The position numbers and the translations under genes were made by a program. A model generated the notes under the pieces. That model was not told the origin of the DNA. It searched no databases and saw only the letters and a list, made by a program, of their open reading frames with translations. DNA of 6,252 nucleotides, from contig JAEWJG010000235.1 of assembly GCA_023386675.1 (NCBI GenBank), positions 1 to 6,252 of the forward strand. Reading direction: 5' to 3'. Shown here in pieces: positions 1-5,868 of this stretch. How positions within the stretch are numbered: the stretch's first letter is position 1; every line of letters starts with the position of its first letter. Source of the DNA: Actinomycetes bacterium (GTDB lineage: Bacteria; Actinomycetota; Actinomycetes; Actinomycetales; Microbacteriaceae).

Positions 1-2286
1 GTCGTGGTGGGGCTCGGCCTGAAGGCCGCGCCGGTGACGCTGAACCTGCTGAACATCAACGACTTCCACGGCCGGATCGACGCCAACACCGTGAAGTTCG
101 CGGGCACGATCGAAAAGCTGCGCGCGGAGGGCGGCGAGGCCAACTCGCTCTTCCTCTCGGACGGCGACAACATCGGAGCCTCCCTGTTCGCCTCGGCCTC
201 GGCCGGCGACATCCCGACGCTGGATGTGCTGAACGCGCTGAACCTCAAGACCAGCGCCGTGGGCAACCACGAGTTCGACAAGGGCTACGCCGACCTGACC
301 GGACGCGTGAAGGACGCGGCCGGTTTCTCCTACCTCGGCGCCAACGTGTACCAGAAGGGCACCAAGACCCCGGCGCTGCCGGAGTACGCGGTGTTCGACG
401 TGGACGGCCTGAAGGTCGGCGTCATCGGCGCCGTCACCCAGGAGACCCCGACCCTGGTCTCGCCCGGCGGCGTCTCGACGCTCGACTTCGGCGACCCCGT
501 GGAGGCGGTCAACCGCGTCGCCGGTGAGCTCACCGACGGCGATCCCGCCAACGGAGAGGCCGACGTGCTCGTCGCCGAGTACCACGAGGGCGCCGGCTTC
601 GGCACGCCAGAGGGTGCGACGCTCGACCAGGAGGTCGCGGCGGGCGGAGCGTTCGCGGACATCGTCACCAAGACGAGCGGCAAGGTCGCGGCGATCTTCA
701 CCGGCCACACCCACAAGGTGTACGCGTGGGATGCACCGGTCCCCGGTGTCGACGGCAAGACGCGCCCGGTCGTCCAGACCGGCAGCTACGGCGAGAACAT
801 CGGCCAGGTGAAGCTGACGGTGGACCCGGAGACCGACACGGTCACCGCGTACACCGCCCGCAACGTCGCCCGGACGACCGACGCCGACGGCACCCTCGTC
901 GCCGCCTACCCGCGGGTCGCGGCCGTCAAGACGATCGTCGACAAGGCGCTCGCCGACGCGGCCGTCATCGGTAACCAGAAGGTCGGCTCGGTGACGAAGG
1001 ACATCACCACCGCCTACCAGAACGGCGCGCGCGACGACCGGATGAGCGAGTCCACCCTGGGCAATCTGGTGGCCGACTCCCTCCTGACGACCCTGTCGCC
1101 GGCCGACCAGGGCGGCGCCGAGATCGGCGTCGTCAACCCGGGCGGTCTGCGTGCGGAGCTGCTGTACGGCACCGACGGATCCATCACGTACGCCCAGGCC
1201 AACGCGGTGCTTCCGTTCGTGAACAACCTGTGGACCACGACCCTCACCGGGGCGCAGTTCAAGCAGGCTCTCGAGCAGCAGTGGCAGCGCAACGCCGACG
1301 GCACCGTGCCGAGCCGCGCGTTCCTCAACCTGGGTCTGTCGAAGAACGTCCACTACACGTACGACGTCACCCGGCCCGAGGGCGACCGCATCACCAGCAT
1401 CCTGGTGAACGGAAAGCCGATCGACCCGGCGAAGTCCTACCGGATCGGGTCGTTCTCGTTCCTGCTCCAGGGCGGTGACAACTTCCGCGCCTTCGCTGCG
1501 GGGAAGGACACCAAGGACTCGGGTCTCATCGACCGGGACGCCTGGATCGGCTACATCCAGAAGAACAGCCCGCTGTCGCCCAGCTTCGAGAAGCTCGGCG
1601 TCGGTGTGAGCGGCGTGCCGGCCGGCACCCTGCAGCGCGGTCAGCAGGTCACCCTCCAGGTGTCCAAGCTGAACCTCACCTCGCTCGGCAGCCCGGCGAA
1701 CACGAAGCTCGACCTCTCCTGGAACGGGTCCACCGCGATCGGCAGCGTGCCGGTGGACGCGGCGGGCAACGCCACCGTGACGTTCACCGTCCCGGCCGAC
1801 GCCGCCGGCGCCAGCACGCTGGTGCTGACCGCTCCGGATTCAGGCACGACGGTCCGCGTCCCGCTGGCCGTCGCGGACGCGCCGGCGAACCCGAAGCCGG
1901 GCACCGCTCCGAAGGCGGCGAGCCCCTCGGCGCTCACCAAGGCGCTCGAGGACAAGGTGACCGTCGACAAGGACACCTACCGTCCGGGCGACACCATCCG
2001 GATCACGGTCGGCGCGAAGCACGCCGGAGAGTGGGTCTCGGTGTGGCTCTACTCCCAGCCGCAGAACATCAGCGGTGGCTGGGTGCAGGTGCCCGCGAGC
2101 GGCGTCCTGACGGTGACCCTGGCGAAGGACACGGGCAACGGCCAGCACAAGCTGTCCGTCCAGAACGCGTCCAACGGGGTCGTCGGCTGGACCGCCGTCA
2201 AGGTCAAGGCGGACAAGCCCTCTACGGGCATCCCCGTCATCGACTGGCTGATCGACCTGCTGGACCGCATCTTCGGCTGGTTCTGA
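1..2286 (+). CDS. Secreted bifunctional metallophosphatase / 5'-nucleotidase (UshA/NutA-like), 5' end outside window
   Basis: The frame is open from base 1 and the true start is upstream. An exported enzyme of this family should have a signal peptide, which is not seen here. The family hydrolyses extracellular nucleotides or UDP-sugars to release phosphate and nucleosides. Numbering from the codon at base 4: the N-terminal calcineurin-like domain (about 10-310) carries the dimetal motifs NDFHGRID (D20, H22), SDGDNIG (D55), GNHEFD (N88, H89, D92), EYHEG (H194) and GHTH (H235, H237). The C-terminal 5'-nucleotidase domain (about 325-530) has GNLVADSL at 353-360, NPGGLR at 378-383, LPFVNN around F405 and GGDNF at 490-494. 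Two Ig-like beta domains follow (about 540-625 and 650-738), joined by a Pro/Ala-rich linker. The protein ends in a Trp/Leu/Ile-rich tail (about 742-760) with no LPXTG motif or basic cytoplasmic tail, so sortase anchoring is unlikely. All core metal ligands are present, so an active enzyme is expected. Exact substrate is not resolved. Confidence 0.95.
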   Translation, partial: VVVGLGLKAAPVTLNLLNINDFHGRIDANTVKFAGTIEKLRAEGGEANSLFLSDGDNIGASLFASASAGDIPTLDVLNALNLKTSAVGNHEFDKGYADLTGRVKDAAGFSYLGANVYQKGTKTPALPEYAVFDVDGLKVGVIGAVTQETPTLVSPGGVSTLDFGDPVEAVNRVAGELTDGDPANGEADVLVAEYHEGAGFGTPEGATLDQEVAAGGAFADIVTKTSGKVAAIFTGHTHKVYAWDAPVPGVDGKTRPVVQTGSYGENIGQVKLTVDPETDTVTAYTARNVARTTDADGTLVAAYPRVAAVKTIVDKALADAAVIGNQKVGSVTKDITTAYQNGARDDRMSESTLGNLVADSLLTTLSPADQGGAEIGVVNPGGLRAELLYGTDGSITYAQANAVLPFVNNLWTTTLTGAQFKQALEQQWQRNADGTVPSRAFLNLGLSKNVHYTYDVTRPEGDRITSILVNGKPIDPAKSYRIGSFSFLLQGGDNFRAFAAGKDTKDSGLIDRDAWIGYIQKNSPLSPSFEKLGVGVSGVPAGTLQRGQQVTLQVSKLNLTSLGSPANTKLDLSWNGSTAIGSVPVDAAGNATVTFTVPADAAGASTLVLTAPDSGTTVRVPLAVADAPANPKPGTAPKAASPSALTKALEDKVTVDKDTYRPGDTIRITVGAKHAGEWVSVWLYSQPQNISGGWVQVPASGVLTVTLAKDTGNGQHKLSVQNASNGVVGWTAVKVKADKPSTGIPVIDWLIDLLDRIFGWF

Positions 2287-2297
2287 TCTAGCCGCCG

Positions 2298-2350
2298 AGC
2301 ACAGGGAAAACGTCGCCGATCAGCCCGATCGGCGACGTTTTTCCTGTGCT
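2298..2350. terminator. Bidirectional intrinsic terminator between convergent genes
   Basis: The arms at 2298-2321 and 2327-2350 can pair over 24 bp with a single G-U wobble, closing a 5-base loop (AGCCC). A TTTTT run at 2338-2342 lies inside the 3' arm on the plus strand, paired with AAAA in the 5' arm, and the minus strand has the mirror arrangement. The hairpin starts 11 bases after the nucleotidase stop and lies 10 bases beyond the stop of the minus-strand CHY gene, so it can end both converging transcripts. The stem is unusually long because complementarity continues beyond the A/T tracts (AGCACAGG paired with CCTGTGCT). Confidence 0.88.
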
Positions 2351-2360
2351 GGCGGGCTGG

Positions 2361-2681
2361 TCAGGTCTCGAAGTAGAGGTGGGTGTGAAGGTGGCAGCCG
2401 GGGTTGAAGGGCGCGCGGCAGCGCGGGCAGGAGTCGGCGGCGAGGTACGCGGCGATCGTCAGCTCCGAGCCGCAGACGCCGCAGAGCACGGCCTCCCGGT
2501 CGCGGTCGCCGATCGGCCACTGCCGCGCCGGGTGGTCCGCGGCCTCCGCGTGGCAGAGGTGGCACGGGTAGTACTCGCCGCAGCAGGCGAACCGGATCGC
2601 GACCACATCCAGCGGCGACCGGTAGTGGATGCAGCGGGTCTCGTCGTCGACGACCGGCCCGAGCACGCGCGGCCGGGTCAT
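2361..2681 (-). CDS. CHY zinc-finger domain protein
   Basis: This 106-residue protein is almost entirely one CHY-type zinc finger. Visible ligands and motifs are C17-x-H19-Y20, then the conserved block DVVAIRFACCGEYYPCHLCH with C33, C34, C40, C43 and H44, then H50-P, the pair C67/C70 (CGVCG), the pair C85/C88 (CPRC), and a final FNPGCHLHTHLYF block with C96, H97, H99 and H101. Such proteins bind several zinc ions. The best-known relative is yeast Hot13 of the mitochondrial intermembrane space, while bacterial roles are not established to my knowledge. The ATG at 2681-2679 is chosen because it overlaps the bioN stop as ATGA, implying translational coupling. Extending the frame upstream would run through bioN in a low-complexity Arg-rich reading. 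It is the last gene of the bioYMN operon, ending just before the bidirectional hairpin. A link to biotin or metal handling is inference from position only. Confidence 0.9.
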   Translation of the reverse strand: MTRPRVLGPVVDDETRCIHYRSPLDVVAIRFACCGEYYPCHLCHAEAADHPARQWPIGDRDREAVLCGVCGSELTIAAYLAADSCPRCRAPFNPGCHLHTHLYFET

Positions 2682-3289
2682 CGCACGCCGCGCGCGGACA
2701 GCGCCTCGCCGAGCTGGTCGGCGTGCTTGAGCGACAGGATGAGGAACGGCACCGCGAAGAAGCGTACGCCCGGGCGGACGCCGCGCGCCCGCTGCGCGTC
2801 GCGGACCTCGCCGGCCAGCCGGGCGAGCACCGGCACGGTCGTGATGGTCACGGTCAACAGCACGGCTGCGCGCTCGGAGTCGAAGCGCAGGCGGTCGAGG
2901 GGGCGGAGGCCGCGCTCCACCGCATCCAGCAGGTCGGTCACGCGCGTGGTCAGCGACAGCAGGCCGGCGAGCAGCACCGCGGCCGTCACCCGCGTCGTGT
3001 TGGCGACCGCTGCCTCCGGCCCCAGGAAGATCAGCTGCAGCGCGAGCGTTACGACGATCAGCCAGCGGAGGGCCACCGTCTGTCGGGCGAGCTCGCGCAT
3101 CCCCAGCATCCCGTCGCCGAGCCCGGCGCACGCGTAGACGACCACGACGACGACGGCAGCGACGGCGGCCGACCACCAGTGCGACGGCAGCAGCGACACG
3201 GCGAGCACCAGCGCCAGCAGGAGCAGCAGCTTCGGCCCGGCGGGCACCCGGTGCAGGAATCCGTTCCCCGGCCGGTAGAGGCTCAGCAC
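2678..3289 (-). CDS. bioN: ECF transporter transmembrane coupling protein EcfT / BioN
   Basis: This 203-residue membrane protein connects the ATPase to the substrate-binding component in energy-coupling-factor importers. Hydrophobic segments lie near 20-35, 41-57, 73-90, 101-115, 142-157 and 176-189. The diagnostic cytoplasmic coupling helices near the C-terminus carry two Ala-Arg-Gly motifs, at 168-170 (AQRARG) and 199-201 (LSARG), which dock onto the ATPase. At about 200 residues it matches dedicated BioN/CbiQ-type proteins rather than the longer shared group II EcfT. The start is a GTG at 3289-3287, seven bases inside the end of the upstream ATPase gene, with GAGG about 10 bases upstream. 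Its stop overlaps the start of the CHY gene. Its place directly after bioY and the ATPase gene indicates biotin uptake. Confidence 0.92.
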   Translation of the reverse strand: MLSLYRPGNGFLHRVPAGPKLLLLLALVLAVSLLPSHWWSAAVAAVVVVVVYACAGLGDGMLGMRELARQTVALRWLIVVTLALQLIFLGPEAAVANTTRVTAAVLLAGLLSLTTRVTDLLDAVERGLRPLDRLRFDSERAAVLLTVTITTVPVLARLAGEVRDAQRARGVRPGVRFFAVPFLILSLKHADQLGEALSARGVR

Positions 3290-3975
3290 GCGAGCACCGC
3301 CTCGTACTCGGCGATGACGTCCGAAGGATGCCCGACCGCTTCGACGTGACCGCCCGCGAACAGCACGGCGGCGTCGCAGCGGGCCGCCAGGGCGAGGTCG
3401 TGCGTCACCAGCACGAGCCGGTGGCCGGCGTCCGCCAGCAGGTGGTCGGCCACCAGCCGGGCGTTGCGCGCGTCGAGATAGGTGGTCGGCTCGTCGGCGA
3501 TCACGAGCTCCGGGCGCCGGACGAACGCTCCGGCCAGGGCGAGCAGCTGCTTCTGGCCGCCGGAGAGCTCGTGCGACGACCGCTCGCGCAGCTCCGACAG
3601 CCCGAAACGGTGAAGCGTCTCATCCACCCGCCGCCGCGCCTCCTCCCGGCCGAGCCGGTCGGGGCGCAGCGAGAACGCGACGTCCTCGGCGACCGTCGGC
3701 ATGACGATCTGCGCGTCGGGGTTGCTGAACACCACCGCGACCCGGCGGCGCAGCTCGGCCGCCTGCCGCACCGGGTCGAGGCCCAGGATGTGCGCGGTTC
3801 CGGCGGTCGGCGTCACCAGGGCGGCGGCCAGCCGCGCGAAGGTCGACTTGCCGGAGCCGTTCTCGCCGACGACGGCGATCGTCCGCGCGTCGAGGTCGAG
3901 GTCGACGCCACGCAGCGCGTCCACGTCGCCCAGGCGCACGCCGACTCCGTCGAGCAGGAGGGTGCGCGACGTCAC
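3283..3975 (-). CDS. bioM: ECF transporter ATPase EcfA / BioM
   Basis: This 230-residue ABC ATPase powers the biotin importer. Motifs in order are Walker A GENGSGKST (37-45), an ECF-type Q-loop NPDAQIVMPTVAEDVAF (Q89), the signature LSGGQ (137-141), Walker B LVIADE (157-162), a D-loop region PTTYLD (163-168) and the switch histidine in VTHD (H192). All catalytic residues are present. Only one ATPase gene is seen in the operon, as in BioMNY systems where the subunit homodimerises, unlike EcfA1/EcfA2 pairs. The tyrosine before LD in the D-loop is a minor variation. The start is GTG at 3975-3973, overlapping the bioY stop as GTGA. The 3' end overlaps bioN by 7 bases. It is a cytoplasmic peripheral membrane subunit. 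Confidence 0.93.
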   Translation of the reverse strand: MTSRTLLLDGVGVRLGDVDALRGVDLDLDARTIAVVGENGSGKSTFARLAAALVTPTAGTAHILGLDPVRQAAELRRRVAVVFSNPDAQIVMPTVAEDVAFSLRPDRLGREEARRRVDETLHRFGLSELRERSSHELSGGQKQLLALAGAFVRRPELVIADEPTTYLDARNARLVADHLLADAGHRLVLVTHDLALAARCDAAVLFAGGHVEAVGHPSDVIAEYEAVLAC

Positions 3976-4637
3976 GGCACCCGGGGCTCGGCCGGCTCCG
4001 ACGCGGCGGTCGCAGCGACGGCGTCCTCCGCGACGGGCGCCTCAGCGCCGCGCGGCGTCGCCCAGTTCCGGCGGAACGCACGCGGGTACGCCCGCACCAG
4101 CGTCATCACGATGGCCGTCGCGATCACGGCCTTGGCCAGATCGCCCGGCACGAACACCAGGCTGGACTTCGCGATCACGTCGAGCGGCAGCCGCAGCACG
4201 AGGCTCGTCACCGGCACCCCGAACGCGTAGACGACGAGGATGCCGCCGACGATCATCCCGAGAAGCGTGCGCCACCACACCGGCTTGCGGTTGCCCGCGT
4301 GGACGATGAGGCCGATGACGAACGCCCCCACGATCCAGCCGAAGAGGTAGCCGGCGGTCGGACCGACGAACACGCCGAGGCCGCCGGTGCCGCCCGAGAG
4401 CAGGGGGAGGCCTAGCGCGACGAGTGCAAGGAGGACGGCCATCGACAGCGCGCCGAGCCAGGGACCCAGGATGGCGCCGGCCAGCATCACGCCGAGGGTC
4501 TGCGCGGTGATCGGGACCGAGCCGAAGACGCTGATGCCGCCGGGGAGGCCGAGGACGGCGACGATCGCGGCGAAGACGGCGACGCGGGCGAGGTCGGTGG
4601 CGTCGAGCCGGCGGCGGGAGGAAGTGGAGAGGGTCAC
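3972..4637 (-). CDS. bioY: Biotin transporter S component BioY
   Basis: This 221-residue membrane protein is the high-affinity biotin-binding subunit. BioY family blocks are visible: VPITAQTLGVMLAGAILGP (41-59), GGTGGLGVFVGPTAGYLFGW (82-101) and FVPGDLAKAV (162-171), where D166 and K169 correspond to the conserved PGDxxK element at the biotin pocket. About six hydrophobic helices fall at 17-31, 45-58, 62-79, 88-113, 125-147 and 165-182. The segment after about 190 is an Ala/Glu/Pro-rich cytoplasmic tail that looks poorly conserved. The start is GTG at 4637-4635, chosen because AAGGA (4649-4645 on the minus strand) lies 7 bases upstream and the N-terminal helix follows at a normal distance. 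It is the first gene of the bioY-bioM-bioN-CHY operon and is transcribed divergently from the TetR gene across two BioQ-type palindromes. Confidence 0.95.
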   Translation of the reverse strand: MTLSTSSRRRLDATDLARVAVFAAIVAVLGLPGGISVFGSVPITAQTLGVMLAGAILGPWLGALSMAVLLALVALGLPLLSGGTGGLGVFVGPTAGYLFGWIVGAFVIGLIVHAGNRKPVWWRTLLGMIVGGILVVYAFGVPVTSLVLRLPLDVIAKSSLVFVPGDLAKAVIATAIVMTLVRAYPRAFRRNWATPRGAEAPVAEDAVAATAASEPAEPRVP

Positions 4638-4644
4638 GGGAGCA

Positions 4645-4649
4645 TCCTT
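4645..4649 (-). promoter_or_regulatory. Ribosome binding site deciding the bioY start
   Basis: Read on the minus strand this is AAGGA, with a 7-base spacer to the bioY GTG. It supports that GTG over any internal start. The last A of AAGGA is also the first base of an ATG with only three codons before a stop, which is therefore a poor start. Confidence 0.65.
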
Positions 4650-4652
4650 ACC

Positions 4653-4665
4653 TGAACGGTGTTCA
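4653..4665. promoter_or_regulatory. BioQ-type operator, box 1 (bioY-proximal)
   Basis: The sequence TGAAC GGT GTTCA is a perfect 5+5 inverted repeat with a 3-base spacer. It matches the TGAAC-N3-GTT(C)AC form I recall for the TetR-family biotin repressor BioQ of Corynebacterium and Mycobacterium. It lies in the predicted bioY 5' leader and at the -35 distance of the divergent TetR gene, so repressor bound here could act on both transcripts. Confidence 0.82.
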
Positions 4666-4667
4666 CC

Positions 4668-4680
4668 TGAACAGCGTTCA
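4668..4680. promoter_or_regulatory. BioQ-type operator, box 2 (regulator-proximal)
   Basis: The sequence TGAAC AGC GTTCA is a second perfect 5+5 palindrome with the same 3-base spacer. Its centre lies 15 bp from the centre of box 1, and the two boxes form a 15-bp tandem repeat (4650-4664 and 4665-4679) with 13 of 15 bases identical. It abuts the shared -10 region at 4680-4687 and covers the predicted bioY transcription start. Confidence 0.82.
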
Positions 4681-4687
4681 CTATACT
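4680..4687. promoter_or_regulatory. Overlapping divergent -10 elements for bioY and the TetR gene
   Basis: The octamer ACTATACT gives a plus-strand -10 TATACT at 4682-4687 for the TetR gene and a minus-strand -10 TATAGT at 4685-4680 for bioY. They share the central TATA. The plus-strand hexamer is followed by 6 bases and then the GTG at 4694, the spacing of leaderless actinobacterial promoters. The minus-strand hexamer predicts a bioY start near 4673 and a leader of about 36 bases. I see no convincing -35 for either direction. Confidence 0.6.
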
Positions 4688-4693
4688 GAGGAG

Positions 4694-5299
4694 GTGGCAG
4701 GGAACGAAACCGGACGGCGGCACTCGCGCGACGACGTGGCGGAGGCCGCGCTGCGCATCCTCGACGATCTCGGCCTGCCCGACCTGACGATGCGCCGGCT
4801 CGCGTCGGCGCTGGATGTGCAGCCGAGCGCGCTGTACCACCACTTCCCCAACAAGCAGACGATGCTCGCCGAGGTCGCCGACCGCATCGTCGCCGCCCGC
4901 CGTGCCGCGGTGCTGCCCGCGGATGCGTCCTGGCAGGATGCGGTGAGGGCCGAGGCGGACGCCCTGCGTGACGCGCTGCTCTCGTACCGTGACGGCGCCG
5001 AGGTCGTGTCCAGCACCCTCGCGCTGGGTCTGGGCTCGCCGGAGACGCTGGACCGCCTGGCGCGCGCCGTCGCCCGCGGCGGGTTCGACGCCGAGACCTC
5101 GCGGCGCGCGGCGACGGCGCTGCTGCATTTCGTACTGGGACACGTCTCGCACGAGCAGCAGCGCATCCAGTACGACTCGCTCGGCGTTCTGGCGGATCAG
5201 CCGGCGTCGCCGCTCGACGAGGACGATCCGGCTGCGGCGTTCGCGTTCGGCGTCGGCCTGCTGGTCGGGGGACTGGAGCTCAGTCGCTCCCGAAGGTGA
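4694..5299 (+). CDS. bioQ: TetR-family repressor, probable biotin regulator BioQ
   Basis: This is a 201-residue TetR-type DNA-binding regulator. The N-terminal helix-turn-helix spans about 32-51 (T-M-R-R-L-A-S-A-L-D-V then S-A-L-Y-H-H-F) and is followed by the typical NK at 53-54. The C-terminal half resembles the tetracycline-repressor ligand domain (YRDGAEVV at 98-105, GFDAET, HFVLGHVSHEQQ), and the length is near the 200-210 usual for that class. The GTG at 4694 is taken as start. GAGGAG directly abuts it with no spacer, so it cannot serve as a normal ribosome binding site, but TATACT ends 6 bases upstream, which fits leaderless translation. The gene is divergent from bioY across two BioQ-type operators, so autoregulation and repression of biotin uptake are inferred. 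The effector is not evident from sequence, and the name rests on context plus family, not on alignment. Confidence 0.88.
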   Translation: MAGNETGRRHSRDDVAEAALRILDDLGLPDLTMRRLASALDVQPSALYHHFPNKQTMLAEVADRIVAARRAAVLPADASWQDAVRAEADALRDALLSYRDGAEVVSSTLALGLGSPETLDRLARAVARGGFDAETSRRAATALLHFVLGHVSHEQQRIQYDSLGVLADQPASPLDEDDPAAAFAFGVGLLVGGLELSRSRR

Positions 5300-5660
5300 C
5301 TTTCCAGCCGCCGACCACGTGCACCGCGAGGTTGAACAGCGCCGCGAAGATGGCGCCGAGGGCGGAGACGACGATCACCTCGAGCAGCGCGACCACCAGC
5401 GTGAACGTCATGACATTCGGGAACGTCAGCCCCGCGACGAGGTTCGCGCCCTGCGCCCCTGCGATGTCCTCGAGGAACCCGCTCGCCGCCGAGACGACGC
5501 CGAACCGCTCCATGAGCGACCACACGATCAGGCTCAGCACGACGGTGATGGCGGCGACGATGATGCTGACGAGGAAGGACATCTTCAACGCCGACCAGAA
5601 GTCGATGTAGACCAATCGCATCGTCGCGCGACGGCTCTTCGGCTTGCCCTTCGGCGGCAT
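5280..5660 (-). CDS. DUF3566 domain membrane protein
   Basis: This 126-residue protein has a basic N-terminus (KGKPKSRR) followed by RLVYIDFWSALKMSFLVSI (15-33), the family's characteristic R-x-x-x-I-D-x-W-S-x-x-K-x-S-F-L pattern. Two hydrophobic helices lie at about 28-50 and 83-109, and the C-terminus has NLAVHVVGGWKVTF. Its function is unknown. In many actinobacteria the family member sits just downstream of gyrA, but no gyrase sequence is in this window, and the next gene upstream on the same strand is the ScbR-like regulator. The start is ATG at 5660-5658 with GGGAGG about 7 bases upstream. The last 20 bp overlap the 3' end of the convergent TetR gene, so the two mRNAs are complementary there and no terminator separates them. 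Confidence 0.87.
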   Translation of the reverse strand: MPPKGKPKSRRATMRLVYIDFWSALKMSFLVSIIVAAITVVLSLIVWSLMERFGVVSAASGFLEDIAGAQGANLVAGLTFPNVMTFTLVVALLEVIVVSALGAIFAALFNLAVHVVGGWKVTFGSD

Positions 5661-5770
5661 CCTGCACCCTCCCCGATTGCTTCCGCCGTCGCCGGCGCTC
5701 CCCGTCGCGCAAGTCTATGGGATGGCCGCTGCGCTTCCCGGCAGGGGCATGCGGTCAGCGACGGGCAAGT

Positions 5771-5792
5771 TCATACCGATCGTCCGGTTATG
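5771..5792. promoter_or_regulatory. Candidate ARE-like operator for a ScbR/ArpA-type receptor
   Basis: This 22-bp stretch has the core ACCG-N6-CGGT, flanked by CAT on the left and, with a one-base offset, ATG on the right. Against the ArpA half-site consensus as I recall it (GG-Y-CGGT-W-Y-G-K and its complement), 17 of 22 positions agree. It lies in the intergenic region beside the ScbR-like gene and immediately upstream of a plus-strand -10 hexamer, where a bound repressor would cover the -35 position. The consensus is degenerate, so chance similarity is possible. Confidence 0.3.
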
Positions 5793-5795
5793 CCG

Positions 5796-5801
5796 TAGAA
5801 T
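5796..5801 (+). promoter_or_regulatory. Candidate plus-strand -10 element (TAGAAT)
   Basis: TAGAAT matches the actinobacterial TAnnnT -10 pattern. Six bases separate it from an ATG at 5808, the same geometry as the presumed leaderless bioQ start. No clear -35 is visible. A transcript from here would run antisense into the 3' end of the ScbR-like gene, and the only frame it opens is a 58-codon, Arg/Gly/Ala-rich one. Confidence 0.3.
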
Positions 5802-5812
5802 GCCTGCATGCC

Positions 5813-5856
5813 CCGGCTCGGCCGCAGCGGATTGGGGGGCGCTGCGGCCGGGTCGG
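5813..5856. terminator. GC-rich hairpin, possible U-less terminator of the ScbR-like gene
   Basis: Arms at 5813-5829 and 5840-5856 pair over 17 bp with two G-U wobbles around the 10-base loop GATTGGGGGG. It begins 12 bases beyond the stop of the minus-strand TetR gene, a normal position for a terminator. Neither side has a T run, so it would be an actinobacterial I-shaped terminator or an RNA-stabilising hairpin. On the plus strand it lies just after the candidate TAGAAT promoter. Confidence 0.45.
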
Positions 5857-5868
5857 CCGCGTTCCCGG

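Noticed and set aside
2346..3137. Long plus-strand open frame opposite the CHY and bioN genes
   Set aside because: It begins inside the terminator hairpin and encodes an Arg/Ser/Thr-rich sequence with no domain. The opposite strand has recognised families.
2682..3176. Upstream in-frame extension of the CHY zinc-finger gene
   Set aside because: The extra 165 codons are Arg/Pro/Ala-rich, lie inside bioN in another frame and match nothing in the CHY family. The ATGA overlap at 2681 gives a better start.
3328..4230. Long plus-strand open frame opposite the ATPase and bioY genes
   Set aside because: Its predicted protein is Arg/Gly/His-rich low complexity, as expected from the complement of high-GC genes. 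The minus-strand frames carry clear Walker and BioY motifs.
4634..4645. Three-codon minus-strand ORF (ATG CTC CCG TGA) whose stop overlaps the bioY GTG
   Set aside because: It resembles a coupling leader peptide, but its ATG overlaps the AAGGA ribosome binding site and so has no usable site of its own. It is likely a by-product of the bioY leader.
4638..4693. Biotin riboswitch or other structured leader upstream of bioY
   Set aside because: The leader is at most about 55 bases and is filled by operators, a -10 region and a ribosome binding site. The palindromes are best read as protein-binding sites.
4968..5798. 276-codon plus-strand frame running from the TetR gene past the DUF3566 gene
   Set aside because: It overlaps two recognised genes and its product is Arg/Asp/His-rich without motifs, so it is a shadow frame.
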